A stretch of 64,000 bases of DNA from JACRCG01 sp964524835 (GTDB taxonomy: Bacteria; Desulfobacterota; Desulfuromonadia; Geobacterales; Pseudopelobacteraceae). Where the stretch lies: assembly GCA_964524835.1 (NCBI GenBank), contig CAZGEG010000009.1, positions 1 to 64,000 on the forward strand, in the 5' to 3' direction. Position 1 is the stretch's first letter; each line of letters begins with the position of its first letter. Below are positions 35,062 through 44,297 of the stretch, one piece after another. Both the position numbers and the translations under genes were made by a program. The notes beneath the pieces are model-generated. The model was not told the DNA's origin. It was given only the letters and a program-made list of their open reading frames with translations, and ran no database searches.

Positions 35062-36743
35062 GCGTTGCTATACGGAACCGTCACAGAGCCCTGCTCCAGG
35101 CGGAAACGCATCTTCATCCGCACGGCCGGGTAGGGCAGCTGTCGGTCTGTCTTGTCTCCCCAAGCCGCTACCAGACCGGCATGAGCAGTCTTGGTTTTCA
35201 GACGGCATACGCTCTTCTGGCCGGCTCAAACGGCATACGCTGCGAACGGGGTTTTCTCCCGGACCGTGAGGAGCTGGAAGAATACCGCCGCAGCGGAACG
35301 CCGCTCCTTTCGCTTGAGTCCTCGACCCCCCTGGCTGATTTTGACGTGATCGCCTTTTCCACCTCGTTTGAGCCGGACTACCTGAATATCCCACTGATCC
35401 TCAAGTTGGCGCGGATTCCGTTTTACTCGAGCACGCGCAGCCAGTCCGACCCGCTGATCATCGCCGGAGGAGCAGCCTTCTTTATCAACCCGGAACCGGT
35501 CGCCGATTTTATCGATGCCATCTGCATCGGTGAAGGTGAGGATGTCATTCCCGCCATGGTCGCCACGCTCCTCTCTCCCGTTGACAACGGCAGAAGCGGT
35601 CTGATGCAGGCCCTGTCGGCGCTTCCCGGTGTATATGTCCCCTCTCTGTATCACCCCCGCTATCATGGGGGAACACTGGTCGAGTACGCTGCGGGAGTCG
35701 GTGCACCGTTGCCGGTCATGCGCGCCCCGGTCTGTCTGGAGCAACATGAACCATCATCTTCCCAGATCCTGACGGAAAATACGGAGTTCGGAGACATGTT
35801 CCTGGTGGAAGTCAGCCGGGGCTGTCCGCGCGGCTGCCGCTTCTGCAGTTCCGGGTTTATCTATGGCGCGTTCCGCCAGCAGCCGTTCGACCACGTTGTT
35901 GCCCTGATCGACGAGGGGCTTACCCATCGCCGCAAGGTCGGGCTGGTGGGTGCGGCTGTGTCCGATTATGCAGGGATTGGCCGGCTCTGCCGCTATATTG
36001 TGGACAAGGGGGCCAGAGTGTCGGTTTCATCCCTGCGGATTGATCGAATCGATTCCGACATGCTGGAGGCCCTGATCGCCAGCGGCCACAAAACGATTTC
36101 ACTGGCCCCGGAGGGAGGATCGCAGCGGATGCGCGACCTGATCCGCAAGAACCTGACCGAAGCCCAGATCCTGGACGCGTGCGAAATGCTGGTCGCACAT
36201 GATATTCTCAATCTGAAACTCTACTTCATCATCGGTCTGCCGGGCGAAACGGATGCCGACCTTGACGAAATGGTCCGCCTGGTCGAAACGATCCGGGAGC
36301 GGGTCATCGAGCGGGGACGAGCGAACAAGCGGCTGGGTGAAATCACCGTGTCGGTCAACCCCTTCATTCCCAAGCCGTTCACCCCCTTTCAGTGGTGCGG
36401 CATGGAACCGCTCCCCTCGCTGGAGGGGAAGGTCAAGCTGCTTGAAAGCCGATTGCGGCGGTTGTCCAACGTCAAGCTGAAGGTTGAAAGCCTGCGTGAG
36501 TCTTATCTGCAGGCGCTGTTGTCGCGCGGTGATCGCCGCTTGTCGGCGCTGCTGATCGAGTTGGCGGAAGGGTCGAACCTCAAAAAGGCCGCCAGATCCT
36601 GCGGTATTGATACGGGGTGGTATGTGGAGCGCACAATTGCCGGAGATGAACTCCTGCCGTGGAGCATCATCGGCACAGCGGATCAGGGAATGCTGCGCAG
36701 CGAACACTCCCGGGCGTTTGATGGAGGGGCTGGACAGTCATGA
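35058..36743 (+). CDS. Radical SAM protein with B12-binding-like N-terminus
   Basis: A 561-residue protein. The N-terminal third (LSVCLVSPSRYQTGMSSLGFQ..., GGAAFFINPEPVADF, GEGEDVIP) is a cobalamin-binding-like domain, and the core motif is VSRGCPRGCRFCSSGFIYG with C-x3-C-x2-C. The LAPEGGSQRMRDLIRKN and FIIGLPGETDADLDEMV motifs match the TIGR03960/YgiQ-like group known from Geobacter and relatives. The substrate is unknown. It overlaps a 22-codon ORF upstream and a zinc-ribbon gene downstream, both by ATGA, giving a tight three-cistron unit. Confidence 0.82.
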   Translation: MSVAIRNRHRALLQAETHLHPHGRVGQLSVCLVSPSRYQTGMSSLGFQTAYALLAGSNGIRCERGFLPDREELEEYRRSGTPLLSLESSTPLADFDVIAFSTSFEPDYLNIPLILKLARIPFYSSTRSQSDPLIIAGGAAFFINPEPVADFIDAICIGEGEDVIPAMVATLLSPVDNGRSGLMQALSALPGVYVPSLYHPRYHGGTLVEYAAGVGAPLPVMRAPVCLEQHEPSSSQILTENTEFGDMFLVEVSRGCPRGCRFCSSGFIYGAFRQQPFDHVVALIDEGLTHRRKVGLVGAAVSDYAGIGRLCRYIVDKGARVSVSSLRIDRIDSDMLEALIASGHKTISLAPEGGSQRMRDLIRKNLTEAQILDACEMLVAHDILNLKLYFIIGLPGETDADLDEMVRLVETIRERVIERGRANKRLGEITVSVNPFIPKPFTPFQWCGMEPLPSLEGKVKLLESRLRRLSNVKLKVESLRESYLQALLSRGDRRLSALLIELAEGSNLKKAARSCGIDTGWYVERTIAGDELLPWSIIGTADQGMLRSEHSRAFDGGAGQS

Positions 36744-36919
36744 AGAGTTGCACTCTTTGCGGTAAGGAATATGATGAGAAGGGTGTCCGTTCCCCGTACG
36801 CCGAGGCAGGTGAATGGCTGGCCGGCGAGGTGTGGCAGGATGCCGGCGAGTTATGCCCGCTCTGTCTTGAGAACCGGGCCCGGCTGGTGATGATGTACGG
36901 TCACGAGATAAATTCGTGA
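36740..36919 (+). CDS. 59-residue zinc-ribbon protein
   Basis: The ORF starts MKSCTLCGKEYDEKGVRSPY and has a second pair, CPLCLENR, near the end, so CxxC-x(about 37)-CxxC should bind one zinc. It overlaps the radical SAM stop by ATGA and is certainly co-translated with it. The central part EWLAGEVWQDAGEL is acidic. The role is unknown; it may deliver or select a substrate for the radical SAM enzyme. Confidence 0.7.
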   Translation: MKSCTLCGKEYDEKGVRSPYAEAGEWLAGEVWQDAGELCPLCLENRARLVMMYGHEINS

Positions 36920-37296
36920 GATCAAAGAAAGAAGCTGCCGCTGTATAAAGATAATTGCCCAAGTACCCCTGGAGTTCGGGCTCAAGCCGCTCATGACTCC
37001 GGATCAGTTGAAGACCTTGCGGCGCGAGAGTTATATATAAAATTTAACGAATGACATATTCTGACATATAGTTGTTGTAGTGTGAGGGCACCTAAATCAC
37101 ACCACACGATCATAAATGGGAATAACGATGGAAAACTGCCTTATCCCACAAGCAATAGCAGTAATGGCGGCAACATCACGCTTGATAGATTTCCAGCACT
37201 CTTGGGAGATGAGAGTATATATTTCAGATTCAGCCCAAAAGAGTGGGTGCAGACACTGGTATAGCTATGCTTGTTTTTCCTCTATGAAGGTGCCAA
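36920..37296 (+). other. Intergenic region upstream of the Wadjet operon, 377 bp
   Basis: GC content drops visibly here, marking the left edge of the defence island. TGACATAT occurs twice (37052-37059 and 37062-37069), 10 bp apart and so on the same face of the helix, after an AT-rich stretch. Short open frames exist (up to 63 codons) but lack start signals. No terminator hairpin for the zinc-ribbon gene is obvious. Confidence 0.55.
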
Positions 37297-38754
37297 TTGC
37301 TAAATAACAAAAACGATTTTGATTATGCTTACCTCGATCACTTGAAGTCCTCTAACCCTTCCGTGAAACTTCTCTCTGCGCCCAGTGCGCCATTGATTCT
37401 CTCTTTTGTGCATCAGATATTCATTCAAGGTGACCGTGACTCCATCAGCCAGACGGATATTGCCTCAAAATTAAGTGATTTTCTCTTCACCATCAATTCG
37501 AGCTACGGCGAGAATACCTATCCGCAAACACCCAAAAAGTATCTCGAAGATTGGGCAAACGCGGGTTACCTCCGGAAGTTCTATTCAGGAGGTGACGAAC
37601 CGCTTTTTGAACCGACACCGGCCGTCACCAAGGTCATAGAGTGGATTCAAAGCCTTACTCATCGCCAGTTTGTAGGAACCGAATCAAGAATACTCACTAT
37701 CTTCAGTCTGCTGCAAAACATGGTAACGCAAACCCTGGAAGATCCTGAAGATCAGGTCGCTGAACTGGAAAAACAGAAAGCCGAGCTACAATCGCAGATA
37801 GACCTGATAAAACGGGGGGAGCGGCGGCCTTATGACTCTACAAGGATCAAAGAGCAGTTCTTCCAGATTGAGGACGCTGTACGACAACTTATCGGCGATT
37901 TTCGACAGATTGAAAAAAACTTCCGCGACCTGAACACTGAGACGAAGCAAAAAATTGCTACCAGTGACCTGGCCAAGGGTAAGCTCCTCGACAGCATATT
38001 CAACAGTCAGGATCTTATCAGGGACAAAGATCAATGGAAGTCCTTTGCCGCCTTCTGGGAACTGATGCTGTCTCCTGAAAGACAGGATAGACTGGATGAA
38101 ATGCTCCGTCAGGTTTTCGGTTTGGATGAAATAAAGGAGCTCGAACCGAAACCATACCTTCTGCGGACACGCCAGATGCTTATAGATGCTGGCGGCAGGG
38201 TTTATAAAGGGTCTCGCAAAATAGCAGAGCAGTTGCGGAGGTATCTTGAGAGCAAGATGTATCTTGAGAACCGCCGGATTATCGAGATAATTCGTCCGAT
38301 AGAACAGAAGGCTATTGAACTGCGGGATGCCGATATTTCACGGAAACAGAGCTTCATGGAAATTCAGGAAATCGGAGTGGATATCAGCCTGATAATGGCC
38401 AACCGGCTGTTCGTAGTGCCGACCGTTCCGGTTATTTCAAGCGAGGACATTATCACCGGTCTGGACTCAGAAACAGACACCGATATGCTGTTCATGCAGC
38501 AGTTCATAGACCGCGACAAACTGAAGAACAACATCCACTCTTCCCTTCTAAAGCATCCGCAGGTGAGTCTCGCCCACCTGATTGTTGAATACCCCCTCGA
38601 ATATGGAGCCGCTGAGTTAGTCGTGTATTTGGATATTGCCCATACCAACGGTAGGCACGTGATCGATAAGGACGCGACCGATTATATTTTGATCAAACGG
38701 GCAGATGGGTCTGAGTGCATCGTTAAAATGTGCCGAGTCATCTTTGTGCGATAG
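37297..38754 (+). CDS. jetA: Wadjet anti-plasmid protein JetA (DUF3375)
   Basis: A 485-residue DUF3375 protein, the kleisin-like subunit of Wadjet (comparable to MukF). The N-terminal winged-helix part (LDHLKSSNPSVKLLSAPSAPLILSFVHQIF) and central coiled coil (VAELEKQKAELQSQIDLIKRG) are clear. The start is TTG 37297 with AAGGTG upstream; no in-frame ATG occurs near it. Wadjet extrudes loops on small circular DNA and cuts it, thus blocking plasmid transformation. First gene of an intact jetABCD operon; jetB follows after 8 bp. Confidence 0.92.
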   Translation: MLNNKNDFDYAYLDHLKSSNPSVKLLSAPSAPLILSFVHQIFIQGDRDSISQTDIASKLSDFLFTINSSYGENTYPQTPKKYLEDWANAGYLRKFYSGGDEPLFEPTPAVTKVIEWIQSLTHRQFVGTESRILTIFSLLQNMVTQTLEDPEDQVAELEKQKAELQSQIDLIKRGERRPYDSTRIKEQFFQIEDAVRQLIGDFRQIEKNFRDLNTETKQKIATSDLAKGKLLDSIFNSQDLIRDKDQWKSFAAFWELMLSPERQDRLDEMLRQVFGLDEIKELEPKPYLLRTRQMLIDAGGRVYKGSRKIAEQLRRYLESKMYLENRRIIEIIRPIEQKAIELRDADISRKQSFMEIQEIGVDISLIMANRLFVVPTVPVISSEDIITGLDSETDTDMLFMQQFIDRDKLKNNIHSSLLKHPQVSLAHLIVEYPLEYGAAELVVYLDIAHTNGRHVIDKDATDYILIKRADGSECIVKMCRVIFVR

Positions 38755-38762
38755 GAGGAGCA

Positions 38763-39353
38763 ATGTCACTTTCTTACCAAGACTCACTTGAGATTAGGAT
38801 TGCAACGATTTGCCTGTTCAAAGGCATTCTCTACAGGGATGGGAATCCAAAAATATGGGCCGACATGCTTAAAAACATCGTTTCCCTCGAAAATTACTTC
38901 CAGATCGTCGGTCTGCGGGTTTATGTCGATGAAGCTGAAGGATACGCATATCTCAAACAGGACGTGCGGGATGAAGAGAACTCAGACACGCCTACTCTCA
39001 TTCGAAAACAACAGTTATCCTACCATTTGAGCTTGATGTGCGTTCTTCTCCGGAAGAAACTTGTCGAACAGGACGCTTCCGGCAGCGAATTCCGGTTGGT
39101 GCTTTCGCGAGAAGAGATAATGGAGATGATGCTGGTCTATTCCTCTGGATTCTCCAATGAGGCCAAAACCGTCAAGCAGATCCAGGCAGACATCAACAAG
39201 CTATGCGATTACGGACTGCTGCGTGAGTTGAAAGGTGAGGAAGACCGCTTTGAAGTCATGCGCATCATCAAAAGCTTCGTTGATGCCGACTGGCTTGTCG
39301 AGTTCAATCAAAAACTTGAGGAGTACGTAACCTATGGAAGAAATGCAGCTTGA
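38763..39353 (+). CDS. jetB: Wadjet protein JetB (DUF4194)
   Basis: A 196-residue DUF4194 protein, the KITE-like winged-helix subunit (comparable to MukE) that binds JetA and JetC. The start at 38763 has AGGAGGAG upstream. Family marks include LKNIVSLENYFQIVGL and QIQADINKLCDYGLLRELKGEEDRFEV (read in two parts). It overlaps jetC by 20 bp. Confidence 0.9.
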   Translation: MSLSYQDSLEIRIATICLFKGILYRDGNPKIWADMLKNIVSLENYFQIVGLRVYVDEAEGYAYLKQDVRDEENSDTPTLIRKQQLSYHLSLMCVLLRKKLVEQDASGSEFRLVLSREEIMEMMLVYSSGFSNEAKTVKQIQADINKLCDYGLLRELKGEEDRFEVMRIIKSFVDADWLVEFNQKLEEYVTYGRNAA

Positions 39354-42300
39354 TTTTTCCAGTGACAACACCACGGCCGGTTTTCGTCTCCATCGGTTTG
39401 AGGTACTGAACTGGGGCACTTTCGACCAGAAAATATGGAATATTGGTCCTGAAGGTCACAGCTCCCTTGTTACTGGCGACATAGGTTCCGGCAAGACAAC
39501 CCTGGTAGACGGTATTGCGACGCTTCTGGTACCGCCGGGCAAAACCATCTACAACAGGACCGCATCCGGAGAGGGAGGCAGCAATAAAGAGCGGAACAAG
39601 TATTCCTATGTCCGGGGCGAATATAAGAAGGTTCGCGGGGAAGATTCTGGTAAGGCTGAAGCGGAGTATCTGCGGAGCGAGAACACGTACTCCGTGCTGT
39701 TGGCGTATTTCTACAACGAGGGGTTTCTTGAGAAGGTGACGCTTGCTCAGGTTTTCTCCATCCGGAACCACAAGGTTGATACCTTTTTTGTGGTTTCTTC
39801 GGATTCTCTGACAATCCAGCAGGATTTTACCAACTTCGGAACCGATATAAAGAGCCTCAAAGACCGCCTCAGCAAAACTCCCAATACCAAGACTTATACA
39901 GAGTTTTCTGAATATGGTTCACGCTTCAGACAGATTTTCGGAGGACTGTCGGAGGAAGCGTTTATCCTGTTTCGCGACACGATCTCGACTAAACAGATTG
40001 TCGATCTTACCAGTTTCGTAAAATCGCTGATGCTGGAAAAATCCGATAAGACTGTGGGCACAATCGATGATCTCTGTAACAGCTTCGACAATCTGAACCA
40101 AGCCTATAATGCCGTATCCAAGGCAAAAGACCAGATAGAAATGCTCAGACCGATAGTGGATGACGGTACCCGCTATCAGGACCAGGAGCAGACCCTGGCA
40201 TCGGTGACGGTCTGCAGTGAAGCGATCCCCTCCTATTTTGCCCGATTTGAAAAGACCCTCTGGGAAAACAAAATACAGAAGACTGAGGTTGAAATTGAGA
40301 AAATAAAAGAGAAGATCACCACTCTGGAGTCGGACCTTGTTAAGCACCGCCAGAGGGAGTCGCTCCTCAAGAAAAATATCGACAAAGCTGGAGGCGGTCT
40401 GCTTGAAAAAATTGAAGACCGTATAATCGAGTTGGAACAAGAGCGGGACCGCAGAAAGGAGATGAACGATAGATACCAGGCTTGTCTGAGACAGATCAAG
40501 CTGCCAGCCGTCCTGGAGGAAGCTGATTTTTATGCCACTCGCAGTCTAGTTGAAGAATTGCTGGACGAAATAGAGTCCAAAAGAATCGAAAACGAAAACC
40601 ATCTTTTTAATGCAAAGGTTGAGCTTGACCAAAAATCAGTTCAGTTGGTCTCGGTCGGCAATGAGATCGACCTTCTTAAAAAACGCAAAAGCAATATCCG
40701 GCCCGAAGCTCTCAAGATAAGAATGGCGATTTGTGAGGCTCTGCAGATAGAGGAAGATGACCTCCCGTTTGCAGGCGAGCTGATCAGGGTCAACGAACAG
40801 GAAAAGGAATGGCAAGGGGCAATCGAGAAGGTTCTACACAGTTTTGGTTTGAGCCTGTTGGTGTCAGACGACCTTTATTCCAAAGTGAGCGCTTATGTAG
40901 ATCAGACCAACCTGCGTGGCCGTCTGGTTTATTATCGCATCCGCAAGAATGATGGGAAAGACGGTTATCGGGATATTGCCCCTCATTCTATCGTCCGTAA
41001 GCTCGATTTTAAGGACGACTCGCCACTCTACGAAGGTCTGATCACCAGATTAAACGATCAGTACGCAGATGTCATATGCTGCAAAACTATCGAGCAGTTC
41101 CGGAAAGAACCGGTTGCAGTAACTCTCCAGGGTCAGATAAAGAAAGGGCGAAAACACGAGAAGGATGACCGGAAGGCGCTAAACGACAGCCGTGATTTCA
41201 TCCTCGGGTGGAATAATAAGGAAAAACTCGCTGCTCTTGAGAAAGAGCTTGATCAGCTATTCCGCGACCGTAACTCTCTTGATAAAAAGATTACGGAACT
41301 CAGGGAGGTCAAGACTGAGCTGGAATCCCAACGGGATATTACCAAGAAGTTTGAGGCATATACTTCTTTCAAGGACATTGATTGGGAGAGCGTTGTTAAA
41401 GAAATCGAGCTCCAGCAGATTAAAAAACGGGAGATAGAGGAGAGCTCCAATGTTATCGAAACGCTTAAGAAGCAGCTTAATGATGTGACCATTGATATCA
41501 AAAACGATAGTGAATACCTCAAAAAGTTTATCGATCAGGGGGGCGGGCTTAAGACTACTCTTACAAATGAAAACGATGCTCTCACCCGGGCAATCAGTGG
41601 GATTACTCCCCAGCATGAGTCGATATGGCCGGAACTGGATAACATAGCAGAGGGGAAGCTCACTACTACTAATTACACCCTTGAGAACATCAAGAGGTTA
41701 TCTGACGAACTAACCAGATATCTTCATACCGAAATGGAACGATGGAAGAAGCAAAATTTCAATCTCAGGGACAGGATCATCGCCTCTATGACGCGGTACT
41801 GCACCCGCTACGAAGCGGAGTGCAAGGAGTTCAATGCCGCCATCGGTTCCCTTGACGAGTTTACAAAGCTGCTTAGCAAGTTGGAGGAGGAGGATCTACC
41901 TCGACATATCGACAACTTCCGTCGCATGTTGCGTGAAGAGACCATCAATGGGCTTGCGCTGTTAACCAATGAGCTGGAGAAGAGCAGCAGCGACATCATC
42001 GAGCGGATAAAGTGGATAAATCTTTCCCTGAAGGAGATTGAATACAATCCGGGACGCTATATCAAACTGATGCCGGATAAGCACATTGACCGGGAGATAT
42101 CCGAGTTCAACGCTATGGTCAAAGATTGTATGTCTGGTACTGCCGGCGGTGATCCGGATGAAATTTACACCGAGGAGCGGTTCTGCAAAGTACGGGATAT
42201 TGTCCTCCGGCTTAGGTCTGATGTCGCGTGGACTAAAAAAGTAACCGACGTGAGGAACTGGTTCACCTTTTCGGCTCGGGAGAACCTGCGGGAAGACGAT

Positions 42301-42729
42301 TCCGAGTGGGAAACCTATGATGATACTACCGGAAAGTCTGGTGGTCAGAAGGAAAAACTGGCCTATACGATTCTCGCCTCTGCCCTTGCTTACCAGTTCG
42401 GTCTCTCCTGGGGTGAAAAGCAGTCCAGGTCTCTGCGGTTTATTGCGGTTGACGAAGCATTCGGCAGGATGTCGGAAGAGAGTACACGCTACGGGCTTGA
42501 ACTGTTCAAAAAGTTGAACCTTCAGTTCCTGATAATTACCCCGTTACAGAAGATAAACGTCATCGAGAACTATGTGAAAAATATCCACTACGTTCACAAT
42601 TACGAGGGCAGGAAATCTGTAGTCCGGAAGCTGAGTATCGTAGAGTACCAGGCAAAGAAGGAGCAAATCCTCGTAGTTAAAGAGAATAGTAAGTTGGCAC
42701 AGGAGGTGATAGGTGATTACACCGAGTGA
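39334..42729 (+). CDS. jetC: Wadjet SMC-like ATPase JetC
   Basis: A 1131-residue SMC/MukB-like protein. Walker A GDIGSGKTT is at 48-56, and long coiled-coil arms (about 320-470 and 600-780) enclose a hinge-like section. The ABC signature KSGGQKEKLAYTILA and Walker B LRFIAVDEAFGRM lie near the C-terminus. With JetA and JetB it forms the DNA-loop-extruding motor. The key residues are intact, so the system should work. It overlaps jetD by 17 bp. Confidence 0.95.
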   Translation: MEEMQLDFSSDNTTAGFRLHRFEVLNWGTFDQKIWNIGPEGHSSLVTGDIGSGKTTLVDGIATLLVPPGKTIYNRTASGEGGSNKERNKYSYVRGEYKKVRGEDSGKAEAEYLRSENTYSVLLAYFYNEGFLEKVTLAQVFSIRNHKVDTFFVVSSDSLTIQQDFTNFGTDIKSLKDRLSKTPNTKTYTEFSEYGSRFRQIFGGLSEEAFILFRDTISTKQIVDLTSFVKSLMLEKSDKTVGTIDDLCNSFDNLNQAYNAVSKAKDQIEMLRPIVDDGTRYQDQEQTLASVTVCSEAIPSYFARFEKTLWENKIQKTEVEIEKIKEKITTLESDLVKHRQRESLLKKNIDKAGGGLLEKIEDRIIELEQERDRRKEMNDRYQACLRQIKLPAVLEEADFYATRSLVEELLDEIESKRIENENHLFNAKVELDQKSVQLVSVGNEIDLLKKRKSNIRPEALKIRMAICEALQIEEDDLPFAGELIRVNEQEKEWQGAIEKVLHSFGLSLLVSDDLYSKVSAYVDQTNLRGRLVYYRIRKNDGKDGYRDIAPHSIVRKLDFKDDSPLYEGLITRLNDQYADVICCKTIEQFRKEPVAVTLQGQIKKGRKHEKDDRKALNDSRDFILGWNNKEKLAALEKELDQLFRDRNSLDKKITELREVKTELESQRDITKKFEAYTSFKDIDWESVVKEIELQQIKKREIEESSNVIETLKKQLNDVTIDIKNDSEYLKKFIDQGGGLKTTLTNENDALTRAISGITPQHESIWPELDNIAEGKLTTTNYTLENIKRLSDELTRYLHTEMERWKKQNFNLRDRIIASMTRYCTRYEAECKEFNAAIGSLDEFTKLLSKLEEEDLPRHIDNFRRMLREETINGLALLTNELEKSSSDIIERIKWINLSLKEIEYNPGRYIKLMPDKHIDREISEFNAMVKDCMSGTAGGDPDEIYTEERFCKVRDIVLRLRSDVAWTKKVTDVRNWFTFSARENLREDDSEWETYDDTTGKSGGQKEKLAYTILASALAYQFGLSWGEKQSRSLRFIAVDEAFGRMSEESTRYGLELFKKLNLQFLIITPLQKINVIENYVKNIHYVHNYEGRKSVVRKLSIVEYQAKKEQILVVKENSKLAQEVIGDYTE

Positions 42730-43915
42730 AATACGTTCCAAGTGCCAGCGGATCTGGCAGTCCGATTCGTTTTGGGAGTCGCTTGCCCAAGGCCAATCGG
42801 AACCGGTGATTGAGATCCCGTTCGGCAAACTCAAGGCTAAGGAGTTGTTGACGGATTTTGCAGTCACAAGCGCCAGTGTAACTGCGCTCCGAAACGAGAG
42901 CAAGGAGGTCAGGGGGTACGGATACACTATCGGCTATACCGAGTCATCACATCGTCAGCTAGGCGCCCAGAAACTTCCTACACGTATTTATTTTGAAACG
43001 CTTGATGATTTCACTCGGTTCGCCGGCAAAAAGAAGGAGCTCGAAGATTATCGCCGACTTGCCAAGGAAACAATATCGTACCGGCCAGAGCTGCAAAAAT
43101 GGGTAGAGAGAAATCCGCACCGCCTGATTGAGAACAAAGGGTCTTGGAACAAGATCATGGCTGTTTGCACGTACTTTTTGAACCACCCATCTCAGGGTCT
43201 CTACTTGCGTCAGCTTGACATACCGAATGTGGACACCAAGTTTATCGAGAATAACAAGTCTATTCTGAGGGACCTCCTTGACGAAGTATTACCGGACAGT
43301 GCTATTAACCGGGGCGTCGCAGGTTTCTCCGCACACGGCTTTGAGCGACGCTACTACCTTTTGTACGAAGAACAGTCCATCAGGTTCCGAATCTTGGACA
43401 AGAAGATAGCCTTTCTCGGTGTAGCAACCGACATTTCTCTGCCGGCCGCTCAGTTCAACGCTCTCAACTTTCCCTGTAAAAGAGTCTTTTTTACAGAAAA
43501 CAAGACCAACTCGCTGTGCTTCCCAGACGTTGCTGATTCTATAGTGGTGTTTGGTGGTGGGTATGGCATTAGTGCCCTCAAGGAAGCGTCTTGGTTTCGT
43601 GATAAGGAAATTATTTATTGGGGGGATATCGACACTCATGGCTTTTCGATACTATCCCAGTTGAGAGGCTATTTTTCGCACGTACATTCGATTATGATGG
43701 ATATCCAGACGTTACACGCCTTCAAAACCCAATGGGTCGAGGAAGAGGAAGAAAAACGCTGTAGGACTGAATTATCAAATCTTACCTGCGATGAATGGCA
43801 GGTATATTCCGATCTGCGGGACAATATCCATGGTGATCGGGTCCGGCTAGAGCAGGAAAAAATCAGCTTCTCTTATTTGTGCCAAACAATCCAAGAAACC
43901 TTGGAAGGAGAGTAA
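42713..43915 (+). CDS. jetD: Wadjet nuclease subunit JetD (DUF3322/DUF2220)
   Basis: A 400-residue protein with an N-terminal DUF3322 part and a C-terminal DUF2220 toprim-like nuclease related to topoisomerase VI A. The acidic motif EIIYWGDIDTHGFSILSQLR is at about 300-318. JetD cuts the DNA reeled in by JetABC. It starts at GTG 42713, and a near-perfect anti-Shine-Dalgarno match AGGAGGTGAT precedes it inside jetC. Confidence 0.93.
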   Translation: MITPSEIRSKCQRIWQSDSFWESLAQGQSEPVIEIPFGKLKAKELLTDFAVTSASVTALRNESKEVRGYGYTIGYTESSHRQLGAQKLPTRIYFETLDDFTRFAGKKKELEDYRRLAKETISYRPELQKWVERNPHRLIENKGSWNKIMAVCTYFLNHPSQGLYLRQLDIPNVDTKFIENNKSILRDLLDEVLPDSAINRGVAGFSAHGFERRYYLLYEEQSIRFRILDKKIAFLGVATDISLPAAQFNALNFPCKRVFFTENKTNSLCFPDVADSIVVFGGGYGISALKEASWFRDKEIIYWGDIDTHGFSILSQLRGYFSHVHSIMMDIQTLHAFKTQWVEEEEEKRCRTELSNLTCDEWQVYSDLRDNIHGDRVRLEQEKISFSYLCQTIQETLEGE

Positions 43916-44182
43916 TCAGTGGATACATATAGAATTCACTGGACGAGCTGGAAAAGAGGGGGAAAGATCAAGACGATGGGGTCGGACCAAGCTAATTTGC
44001 TGTATTTACAAATCAAAACGACGTTATAGAAGCCATTTGAGTCTTAGAAGCGCGTTTTTGTGGGTAGAAGTGGCTGCTAAAAATTGCAAAACGGGATGTA
44101 AGTTGCTATTGTCTTTTAGGCATTATTCTCGGTGCTTTCAAGGAATCAAGCAGTCTAACAAACCTCATGAATGGAATTTCGC

Positions 44183-44211
44183 TTGCATATTACGTCTAAC
44201 CAAGCTATATC
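44183..44211 (+). promoter_or_regulatory. Candidate promoter for the AbiF-linked small RNA
   Basis: TTGCAT (44183-44188) and TATATC (44206-44211) are exactly 17 bp apart. A start near 44218 would give a transcript that reaches the hairpin-terminator before the abi gene. The 267 bp before it (43916-44182) hold no gene. Confidence 0.6.
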
Positions 44212-44217
44212 TATAGA

Positions 44218-44289
44218 TAACAACACCCCCCAAGCCTATCCGGTAGTTCGCTGCCGTGACGCTCAAACCGGGGGGTTTATTTTTTTGTG
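44218..44289 (+). ncRNA. Predicted structured small RNA upstream of the Abi_2 gene
   Basis: About 72 nt. Six C (44226-44231) pair with six G (44270-44275), AGC (44233-44235) pairs with GCT (44261-44263), and an inner hairpin CGGTAG-TTCG-CTGCCG has a UUCG tetraloop. TTTATTTTTTT follows, so the RNA would end as an intrinsic terminator. A promoter is in place upstream. I recall a conserved abiF RNA motif near such genes; this may be a member. The alternative is a plain terminator for the jet operon. Confidence 0.6.
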
Positions 44290-44297
44290 GTCCGCCG

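Noticed and set aside
36950..37039. Short frame with LEFGLKPLMTPDQLKTLRRE, ending in TAA, that could be a gene's C-terminal remnant
   Set aside because: It is about 29 codons long with no confident match. It could mark the island's insertion point, but the evidence is too thin to annotate.
37082..37307. Two 60-63 codon frames before jetA
   Set aside because: No ribosome binding site and no recognisable features; one would overlap the jetA start.
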